From NCBI GenBank assembly GCA_003971905.1, contig RSEE01000053.1, forward strand, positions 310,001 to 374,000: a DNA stretch of 64,000 bases. The letters run 5' to 3'. This DNA is from Moniliella sp. 'wahieum' (Eukaryota > Basidiomycota > Moniliellomycetes > Moniliellales > Moniliellaceae). Positions within the stretch are counted from its first letter, which is position 1. Each line of letters begins with the position of its first letter. A program made the translations under genes and the position numbers. Below, piece by piece: positions 55,941-64,000 of the stretch. The notes beneath the pieces were generated by a model. The model made no database searches, was not told the origin of the DNA, and saw only the letters and a program-made list of their open reading frames with translations.

Positions 55941-56045
55941 TGTCGTGTCCCGGGATCGAACCGGGGACCTTGAGGAATCCACTGCCGCAGATCGGACATC
56001 GAAGTCACCTTCAATCTCACGCTCTCCCATCTGAGCTAACCCGAC
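55941..56045 (-). tRNA. tRNA-Phe (GAA) with long intron
   Basis: Read on the minus strand, the acceptor pairs GTCGGGT with ACACGAC (one mismatch at the fifth pair). The D arm is GCTC...GAGC and the T arm CCCGG-TTCGATC-CCGGG. The anticodon arm is TGAGA-TT-GAA-G; an intron of about 30 nt follows base 37, and the 3' strand CCTCA closes the stem with one A-C mismatch. The anticodon is at 56010-56012. The gene converges on tRNA-Gln, about 150 bp away. The two stem mismatches lower confidence in function but not in identity. Confidence 0.78.
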
Positions 56046-56616
56046 ATGATGTTTGCGTTGCCCAGCCCGCATTACTGTTCAAGCTTCAATCCACAAGGAT
56101 GCCCAGGCCTACCATCCGTGGCCGCATGCAATCCATCACGCCACTGCACTCAGAAGACAGACTGAGAACTCAGAGAGAACTTAGTACTCGGTTTACTCTT
56201 TGCACGCCAAACCACCTCACAATGGTTAGAATCTATCAAGGATCCTATATCTACGTAGCTAGAGCGCAGCACCTACGAGTACACGGACAAAAAACACACG
56301 ACAACAGGCACAGATGAAAGCGGTGAATTTGATCGTCGAGCCAGGCCAAGCGAGCAACGAAAACCCATGCACTGCTCAGAGGGATAGGCCGCAAATAGGA
56401 AGAGGGGAGAAAAGAGACAGGGAAAGTACAAACAGAAGGATGCTCGTGCTCTATCGATGCATGTCGATCGTAGAATGATTTCGTGGCCCGAAGCAAGAGA
56501 CAAGAGCACCGCCCCGTCCCGCGCTTGTCACATGAGACGGTGGGTGGCTCCAGCTCCTGCGGGGGCGAGAGGAAGAGAGAGGGTGGGGGGAGACGACGAC
56601 GACGACGACGTGGGGT
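56046..56616. other. Spacer between tRNA-Phe and hexokinase
   Basis: This is the 3' flank of hexokinase. Nothing else is recognised except a GAC/GTC trinucleotide run (ACGACGACGACGACG) near 56593-56610, just after the hexokinase stop. Confidence 0.5.
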
Positions 56617-58196
56617 TTACAAGTGCTTGTACACACCGTCGTCCCAGCGTTTCTTGGTCATGGCGGCAATCACACCGGCGCCGACACCCGAGCCGTCCTC
56701 GGCCTGGTAGAGGTGAATTTTCTTGCCATTAGTTTGGCCAAAGATGTCGCAGAGGGCATCGGAGATGCGCTGCGGGTAACCGGGGTACTTGGTGAACAAG
56801 CTTCCGTCGGCACCGACGCCGCAGCCCTCCTCGATCAAGCCCATCTTGCTGACGAGGGCGGCAATGCCTACGGCGGAGAGGCGGGCGGCACGAGTACCAA
56901 TCAAGTTGGCCAAGGTGCGGAAGAACTTCCTTTCCTCGAGGGTGGTCTCGAGGTTGAAGAAGTGGGCGAACAGGCCGGCGGTGGTGAGCATTTCGGGCGT
57001 TTCATCCGACTCGATCAGGGACAGGAAGGCCGTGTCGAAGACGGGCGAGTCGAGCTTGTAGGTGTTCTGGCCGACGAAGAGGTCGCCCTGGTCAATCATG
57101 TCCATCAGGCAGAGACGGAAGATCTCGCCGAGGTACAGGCCGCCAATCATCTTCTCGTACACTTGCTGCGTGGGCTTGTTGGAGGTAGTGTCGATGGTTA
57201 CGTCGTACTTGGTGCGGGGCAAGTACTTGGGCGAGTAAGAGTCAAAGGCACCGTACTCGCAGTTGATGGCCATGATGTCATTCTTGTTGACTTCCGGGTG
57301 CTCCTTCATGAACTTGGGGATGTTGGACACATGTTCCATGTAGGCAGCGTTGCAGCCCGTGCCGAAGATGCAAGCAATCTTCACGTCGGGCTTGGTGTAG
57401 TGGGAGGCGATCAGGGTGCCGGTCGTGTCGTTGATGAGGGCAGTAAGGCGGATGGGAATGTTGAACTTCTTCAACGACGCACGCAGCATCGCGGCCACAT
57501 CCATGCCCTCGGTGTTGGGGTTGCCAAAGCCCTTGGTCCAGCGCACCAGACGGCCATGGTCGATCTTGTCCTGTTCCATGGGGTAGGAGAAGGTGAAGCC
57601 GAGAGGGATGCGGTGCTCGAGGTCGGCCGAGCCGTCCGCTTTCTTGGGGAAGTTCTCCTCGACGAATTGGCCAAGGCACTGGGCGCAGAAGTCAAACAGT
57701 TCCGAGCCCTCGCAGTGCTTTTGTTCTTCAGCAAGCTTGTACTTGGCCTGGGTGACGTCAAAGGCACGGTCGCCCTTGAGCTCAATCAGGCACACACGCA
57801 AGTTGGTTCCACCAAGGTCGAGCGCCAAGAACTGGCCACCTTCCGTGCCCTTGGGGAAGCCAAACACGTACGTCGGGAACATCTGCACTGTCTGGCCCGG
57901 AGTGTCAAGTCCCTGTTGGAACACCTTGACAAAGTCGGCCATAAGCTCCTTCAATTTGGGAGTGTCAACCGTGAACATCTCGGTGAACTGGGCCAGGAGC
58001 TGCGGGAGGGGGGTGCGGGGTGCAGGCGTGCTGGGCTTGCTGTTGGAGCTCATCTTGAAGGTAACCTAGAAGGAGAAGAAGTCAGTCAACGTGCTTGCAC
58101 CAACGTGTGTTGGGTCGAGGGGTTACGCTGACATACGTGGTCCATGCTAGGGGTGCCCGGGCGCGAAGGAGGGCGGGAGCGAGAGACGGAGGACAT
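56617..58196 (-). CDS. HXK: Hexokinase
   Basis: It phosphorylates glucose and other hexoses at C6 with ATP (cytosol); fungal hexokinases can also signal glucose repression in the nucleus. The main exon (58065-56617) is an unbroken frame of about 480 codons. It shows the phosphate-1 site LALDLGGTNLRV, the sugar-binding LGFTFSYPMEQ and TKGF, the catalytic Asp in LINDTTGTLIAS, IFGTGCNAAY, INCEYGAF, and the adenosine site GSGVGAGVIAA. A 71-nt intron at 58066-58136 links an upstream exon (from ATG 58196) through DHVTFK to MSSNSKPSTPAP. The long form therefore has a Ser/Arg/Pro-rich N-terminal extension of about 24 residues; the inner ATG at 58053 would give the short form. No frame slip is found. 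Confidence 0.95.
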
Positions 58197-60895
58197 TGTT
58201 GGTATCGGAAGGGAAAGGGGGGAGTTGGTGTGGGTGGGGGGGTAATAGTAGGGAAGGAAGTGGATCAGAATCAGAAGAAAGTTGGAGGTGGGTTCGGGCG
58301 CTTGCAGCAAGGGGGAGAAGATGGGTGCTTTATGTACCCGCGGCGATCGGGCAGGAAGACTGAGCGGTTGAGCGGTTGAGCCTGAACGTCTGAACGCTCA
58401 AGCTGTCAAACTGAGCTGTAGCGCACAGTGCGTAGTGCGTCGTCTGTCTTCCATAGCTTCTAGGCGGGAGCACAGGAAGCAACACGGGGCCAGTGGGTGC
58501 TGACAGACCGCAGGCCACAGGTGTCTGGACCGACGGACTGAGTCCTGGCGATTGGCAGCTTTGCTTCCTCCACACTTGTGCGGCGCTCGTCTCGCCCCAC
58601 CGGCCGGCCACTGGCTACTGGTCACGCTGGGCACAACACAACGGTTGGGTGCAGAACGCAGGTACGATCCTCTGATGGATGATCTTCATCGACCGACCGT
58701 CGGTCGTCTCACTTACTCCGTACTCAGTATCAGCGCATCAGCGCATTCGACGTGGTTTGTCGCCTGGCGCGCACAGGATGCCTGGGGCGTGGTGCATGAT
58801 CGAGTGTGTCTGATGTATGACGCACGCTTGTGTGTGTCACTCTGCCCAGTCCATTCGGACGTCAGTGGGTCAGTACTGAGGTACTCAGTACCTCAGAGCG
58901 CTCTCGGGGGACGGGGCGGGGCGGGGAGCGTGGGAGGGGGGGGTGTGTCTGCGCAATGCACCATGTTTCACAGGGGGGGTGTGAGACAGGTACGTCCGCT
59001 CGGCCCCCCAGGCACTGGCCACACCCTACCCACTGGCACACACTGCCCCAGTGCCGGCCGCCTGCGCTCACGCCAGCTTGCGCTCGGTCCCTCGGGTTCA
59101 TATTTCAAACCTCGGGCGTCGAGCAAGCCTGTGGGACGTGGGTTGGCTGCGCCGCTCTGAACGCTGCAGTGACAAGTAGTGTGGCTCAGCCGCTCAGCTC
59201 GGTCGAGTGATCGATGATCGCTCGGGCCCGAAAGCACCAACTGTCTCGGAATCGATTCCATTGAGTCTGGCTCTGGCTCTGAATCTGAATCAGGATCAGG
59301 ATCAGGATCTGGAACCCGATCGAGCCAACCGCAGGGGGGGGCGGCTCAGTACTCAGTGTCCTGTCTCTCGTTTTTCGTGTGGTCTTCTGTACTCTTTCTT
59401 CTGTACTCTTCATTACCATTCTGGCCCACCTCTGTCCATCCTCTGGCGCACCCGTCCGTACTTTTTTCGGCGGGCGAGCGCGCCTACCGGAGGAGGGCAC
59501 TATAGTAATCCAAGCGACGAGACAACACTGGCATAATGCATAACTAGTGCATACCCAGCAACTAGTAACTGGTAACTGGTAATCAGTACTCAGTGCCACA
59601 CTACTAAGTACTAAACGTTCAACACGTTCAATCACCATCGTCCCACCATCCACCCAAGAATCGGTTCCTGCGATGCATACACCTGCCCACCCAACACAGC
59701 CTAGACGCGTACGGGGCCTACTATAGCCCTTGGCCTCAGGCCTCAGGCCGCACACAATAAGCATGTCACATGTTACACGCTCACCGGGTGCGCTCACATA
59801 TGTGCATGCCGCGTCTATATGTCGCACGTTCCACATGCCCCAAAATGTCTCCCCAGAGGACTGAGCCTCAGTGCGTCCACCCTCCGGCCAGCCTCTTGTT
59901 TTGTATGCACGTCTACGCCTGTCTAAGCACTGTGTCTAAGTACCTAAGTCGAGTACGCCACACAAGACGATATACGTGGCCCAAAGTCGGTCCGTTGCCA
60001 CGTAGCATAGCAGGTCCGTGCATTACTCGGGGAGGGGACTGGAGGGCACTGTAAGGTACCGTCGCCCTACTCGGGTGGTATTGAGTACCGAGTACTTGAC
60101 TACTTGAGTATCCCACACTGCCACCGAAAATGCCCCGTGGGGAGAAAGCGGGCCCCCGCGCCAGCCAAAGTGCCTGCGTGCGCCAGGTGGCGCGGTGATG
60201 ATCGGTGATCGATGATCGGTGAGACCCTCACAGGCCTGAGCCCCTGAGCCTCGGCCCTCAGGCGTTCTAGTCGATTATCGATGACCCAATCCACACTGTG
60301 CAGGCACGACCCCACTTTTTCGTGCCTCACGTGTTTTCGTCTCCGACTCTGGATCTGATGTGTGCCGTGTGGGTCGCGGGGTGTGGGTCGCGGGGTGTGG
60401 GCGCGGCGCGGGCGTGGCTAGTACTAAGTATACTCGACCGAGCCAACCTGGGCCATACCATGTTTTCGCCTGTAACCATGTAACCGATACCTAGTATATC
60501 TCCTTCTGTATTCCCACGCTGCCACAAGGAAACGTAAAGACGGGTAACGCTTAACGTAACGAGGAACAGCACAGTATACTAATCTAGTAGTTCGTACGGA
60601 ACAAGCAGGACCGGGGATACGTCAACTCTGTATATGCCTTCGTTTCTGAGTCCCCATTAACCAGCCAGCATGATCCTCGTCATTTACTCCAAGTAACATC
60701 GGGAGTCCGGTCCTGTCTCCTGCCTCATAGGCTTTTCAACTAGGGTCTCATCTCATCTCTTAATGGATTGCTCCTGCGAGGGGCACTAGCTGTTCATCGA
60801 TCCTCATCAATTAATCCTCGGCATCTGTCCATTCCACGAGATGCGTATACGATGGTGCCCATCCGCACGCGCGTGACGCCTGACGCGTGCCGCGT

Positions 60896-60925
60896 GAAGC
60901 TTGTTGAAGCTTGAAGCTTGAAGAC
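60896..60925. repeat. GCTTGAA heptad array
   Basis: Three units of TTGAAGC with HindIII-like AAGCTT junctions, the same unit as at 6959, 8110 and 61738. Confidence 0.75.
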
Positions 60926-61737
60926 GAGAAGTAGGTGTGTAGTTCTTCGCTAGCTCCGCGATCCGGCGAATCGCTCCGTCTCTTCGGCCGACGCGAAGCA
61001 TACGCTTCCTGGATACCGGCTAGGCAGCGCTGCAATCATTAATCACCCCCATACATGGGGTAGGTTACGCACCATTCCGCATCTCTGACCTCGGTCCGGC
61101 TCAGCTGAGCGCGCTGAGCCTGAGCGCCCAGGCGACAGGACGGGGCTAAGTCAGGCGTGACATGTGACACGTGACATGCAACGAATCATCCATCATCAAC
61201 ATCATCGATCATCTGTGAACATGTAAATCATCAGAATGGACGGATTGGTTCCTGTTGCAGTTTGCAGAGTAGAGAATGGATATTGTGGGTGTGCATGTGA
61301 TCCATGGATATCGATGATTCTCGATTCGCGGGTACGGTATTCGGACCTACTCATCCTTAGGAAGATGGCATGATCGGGGAGGGATGCTGCGCTCATCAAG
61401 ATGATCCGTCGCATTACATTTTGTGTGCGTGTGTCTACTATTACTATGGACGTGGCCGGTGGCCAGTGGGTGAGTATGAGATCTGGGATCTCAGTCTGAG
61501 ATGTGGAGAATGCCCCATTTTGAAAGTCGAGATAGAGAAATCGGAGTGTGTGGGGAAGCGCGGGGGTTCGAAAGTGTGTGCACCTGTGTTGCATGTGTAC
61601 ATAGAGTATGGGTAGCTTTTATATATCGTCCCTGTTTCCTCTTATGCAGTCGGGGCGATCGATGTCGATGATCGAAGAGGCGGATGAAGACGAAGGTGCT
61701 GCCCCCTCTCATGCACCTTCATCTCTTCCATCTGTCT

Positions 61738-61760
61738 TGAAGCTTGAAGCTTGAAGCTTG
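61738..61760. repeat. GCTTGAA heptad array
   Basis: Three perfect tandem TTGAAGC units, matching the other heptad arrays. Confidence 0.75.
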
Positions 61761-62369
61761 TGCTGTTTGAGGCCTTAAAAAGTTCGGATGCGAGAGTCTT
61801 TCAAAAAAGTGTTTTGGAGAGAGAGGCTTGAGTGTGGTTTCTCCTAGCCGCGTATCCTCCCGTATCCTTCGCCCAAACGGACCTATCTCCTGCAGTGCAC
61901 GGTGCGGTGGCGGGGGGAGGAGGGACAAACAGGGGCTCGGTGCTGGAGCATGCGTTGTGGCTGAGATGGACCATCGCGCAGAACAGCCGACACAGGCGAA
62001 ACTATATAACTTGTGGGTTTGGGCGCAATGATCGTGGCCCCACATCTATATCGCGGGGTGGGAGGGTGGGTCCATGTAATAGAGTTGGCTGCGTGTCTAG
62101 ATGGCCATGGCTATTCTACGAGGATCTGGGAAGAGGGTGGCGGTGCATTCTGGGCTGGTCCGTGCGGCGACTGGATGCTCGAAGGCGCGCCAGGCAATCG
62201 TCCTCTCGTGACGCGTGATCACACCACTGCCTGTGCTGTGGGTTATGCCGCCCCCCGCCTGCCACACGCTGTCTCAGCTTCGCCGCCCACTTGCGTTTCA
62301 AATGTCACTGTCACGTGTGGTAAGCGGCCGCGTGTCACATGTCATCGGTCAGAGCGTGTCCGCTTGGGC

Positions 62370-62402
62370 GTGACATGTGACATGCGACACGTGATGTGTG
62401 AT
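62370..62402. repeat. GTGACATG tandem units
   Basis: Three to four imperfect GTGACATG/GACACGTG units, some 200 bp upstream of the isopeptidase gene. Related runs occur at 61157, 13944 and 7288. Confidence 0.65.
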
Positions 62403-62609
62403 GTAGCTGAACATTGAAAGTGGGAGCGCCACCCACTGAAATGTTCAGGAGGCTGGTCGCAACGTTGAATATCGATTGATGGCCGACGTCATCGATGTGG
62501 GGCCGCGTCAGCTCGGCACCCGAACAGATGGACGACTCGTCCACATCTCAAGTCTCCATTCGGGTCTGCCTTGCCTCCCACCGTCCCAATCACCACCCTG
62601 CCCACCCCC

Positions 62610-63420
62610 ATGTCCGAATCTGAAAGCCCCTCGCCCGTGGAGCTGTGGGTGTACGATCTGAGCGGCGGCATGGCGCGGCAGCTCAGCGCGTCATTCTTGG
62701 GCACCCAACTCGATGCCATCTACCACACCTCGGTCGTCGTCTACGGCAAAGAACACTTTTTTGGCCAGGGCATCAGCATCACCACGCCAGGCATGAGCCA
62801 TGTGCGTACAGATCTTCTCCCCTGTCCCTTTGTGCATCTCTGTCTGTGTCTGTGCTGACGCATGTGGTGCTTATACAGCACGGGGCGCCGTTGGAGCGGC
62901 TCGATATGGGCCACACGGAGATTGACGAAGAAACGTTTGGGGAATTGTTAGAGGACTTGCGGGAGCGGTACACGGCCCAGTCGTACCATCTTCTCCAAAA
63001 CAACTGCAACCACTTTTCGAACGAGGTGGTGCAGCTGTTGACGGGAGAAGAGCGAGTGCCCAAAGACATTCTCGAATTGCCCAACCAGTTCCTCTCTACG
63101 CCTATGGGTCAGCTCATGGCAGGCCACATCAATGCCCTCTTCCCTCCTGGACCGGCCGCACCGCTTGTCCGCCTGCCCCAGCGAGTACCGCCGGCACGCA
63201 GGATCTACCACAGACGGCTAATTCTACCGCCCTGGGTGAGGACCAACCTACCCCTACTACACCAGCGGTGACGACGATCCAATCCGTCGTCGACGATGTT
63301 GCGCAGAAGGCGTATCCCACTGCGTCGGAGGGGCCCGATGCGGCGGGGTCACGGGATAAACCCGAACCAACACATAGCTGCCATCCACCCCCATCCCTGT
63401 CCCCGATAATAGACTCTTAA
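62610..63420 (+). CDS. PPPDE/DeSI-type desumoylating isopeptidase
   Basis: This is a thiol isopeptidase of the PPPDE family (DUF862), known for removing SUMO or ubiquitin from proteins. The catalytic His is in [11 protein letters not shown] and the Cys in [13 protein letters not shown], the two hallmark sites; [14 protein letters not shown] and [11 protein letters not shown] are also typical. A 77-nt intron at 62802-62878 (GTGCGT donor, CTGAC branch, ACAG acceptor) joins PGMSH to [16 protein letters not shown]. The start at 62610 ([16 protein letters not shown]) is well placed. The N-terminal frame stops at 63271, but from about 63160 a neighbouring frame reads a Thr/Pro/Asp-rich tail ([17 protein letters not shown]) to a stop at 63420, so a one-base slip is likely and I extend to there. 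Confidence 0.82.
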
Positions 63421-63429
63421 TTGCCTGCT

Positions 63430-63656
63430 TTCCGCATGATCCAGTTCAAACACTTGTGGCGGTGACGGTCTAAGCCAACCCTCAACGCCTATTACCAGAG
63501 GAACACCAAGCAGCCACTCGACACCAGGGCTAAGCTGTGGAACAAGGAAAACAGGAGGAGGGGAAAACAACGTAACACCTATTAGGCCTGTGATGCATGA
63601 TGAGGAACTGAAGGGACGTTAGTCACAAAACACACGAGCCACCCGGCGGCTCAGCA
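63430..63656 (-). mobile_element. Inverted fragment of the Copia-family LTR/leader
   Basis: The reverse complement of this stretch matches the left end of the Copia relic (1019 to about 1200) over its whole length, with many small changes. Shared blocks include the terminal TGAGCC...TGGCTCGTG, GTCCCTTC, AGCTTAGCC, TGTTCCTCTG and GTTGGCTYAGACC. Only the 5'-end part of the element is present in this orientation, and no coding part is seen. It starts right after the isopeptidase stop codon. It is an old, truncated copy. Confidence 0.75.
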
Positions 63657-64000
63657 AACGTCCGAAGAGGGAAGAACTATGGTCCGTAGACGAAATGGGG
63701 CTGTTAGCCCCGCGGACATCTGCCGAGATGACATCGATGACAGGTATATTAGCTCGCTGGTTGTGATCAGCCGCGGAGCTGTGGAAAGAGAGAGGGCCTG
63801 TTGGACAGGCTGTATATGGAAACGTGTAGTCCGCGCCCGCCGTCGTGCGAGTACCCACTGCCACTCCTCTTATTTCCGCGGGGCTAGCTAGGCCGCCGGA
63901 AGGTGCGCTCGGCATGGTTGAAGAGGGACCCAGGCTGAGTCGAGATGCGCGGGTGTGGGGACATCGTATGCGATGGGGGGGTGGTGATGTCAATTAATGT
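63657..64000. other. Gene-free right edge
   Basis: Nothing recognisable: short open frames only and no tRNA or repeat that I can match. It lies outside the terminal segment of the LTR fragment. Confidence 0.45.

Larger units (their letters stand above)
58197..62609. other. 4.4-kb gene-free, repeat-bearing spacer
   Basis: I find no gene, tRNA or long repeat here; open frames are short and unrelated to any family I know. Repeated short motifs include GTACTCAGTA/GTACTGAG near 58860-58885 and 59580, GATCGATGATCGGTG near 60195-60225, GCTTGAA arrays (60896-60925, 61738-61760) and GTGACATGTGACA runs (61157-61182, 62370-62402). Both flanking genes face away from most of it: hexokinase starts at 58196 and the isopeptidase at 62610, so promoters lie at the two ends. 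Confidence 0.45.

Noticed and set aside
56623-58131. A 502-codon open frame on the plus strand across hexokinase
   Set aside because: It mirrors the highly conserved minus-strand hexokinase, lacks any domain, and is a known side effect of biased codon use in GC-rich genes.

Overview
This window is nuclear DNA of a filamentous or yeast-like fungus, most likely a basidiomycete. It is GC-rich and carries single-copy eukaryotic housekeeping genes. These are cut by short spliceosomal introns (mostly 46-99 nt) with GTANGT-type donors and CTAAC/CTGAC branch sites. Its three tRNA genes all contain introns. Naming a subphylum (Ustilaginomycotina or Pucciniomycotina) would be a guess.

Layout. 1-5.9 kb: a gene-free edge followed by a broken Ty1/Copia LTR-retrotransposon relic whose two ends carry matching inverted segments of about 43 bp. 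5.9-9.2 kb: gene-poor DNA full of short repeats. 9.2-15.0 kb: a C2H2 zinc-finger regulator, an ACMSD-like amidohydrolase and the Golgi SNARE Gos1. 16.3-25.5 kb: a Caf120/Skg3-like PH-domain protein and, facing away from it, an AGC kinase of the DMPK/ROCK/MRCK type. 26.7-31.7 kb: a Sec14-like CRAL-TRIO protein, an Iml2/TTC39 TPR protein and prephenate dehydratase. 32.3-35.3 kb: tRNA-Asn, a double-hairpin repeat, a 108-bp tandem duplication and a Dpb11/Rad4-like BRCT protein. 36.0-42.7 kb: SmD2, Prp17, a second copy of the double-hairpin repeat beside a LINE-like ORF, and an MFS exporter. 44.9-52.5 kb: Snu114, Pus4, the Pol I/III subunit AC40 and a membrane J-protein. 53.8-58.2 kb: a penta-EF-hand protein, tRNA-Gln, tRNA-Phe and hexokinase. 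58.2-64 kb: 4.4 kb without genes, a PPPDE/DeSI-type isopeptidase, and an inverted fragment of the same LTR family seen at the left edge.

Functional themes. Three genes are pre-mRNA splicing factors (SmD2, Prp17, Snu114). Others serve RNA synthesis and modification (AC40, Pus4, tRNAs, the CCR4-NOT-linked Caf120-like protein), lipid and membrane traffic (Gos1, Sec14-like, Iml2) and metabolism (hexokinase, prephenate dehydratase, amidohydrolase). I see no operon-like or secondary-metabolite cluster.

Reading frames. Many conserved and presumably essential genes (Snu114, SmD2, Prp17, AC40, Gos1 and others) are interrupted by one-base frame slips, usually in a short run of one base. Intron splice sites in the same genes are intact. 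The simplest reading is uncorrected long-read sequence error, not gene decay. Gene coordinates below span across these slips. The hexokinase, penta-EF-hand and prephenate dehydratase genes show no slip. No novel multi-gene system stood out; the most unusual DNA is the double-hairpin repeat family and its neighbours at 32.4 and 40.0 kb.
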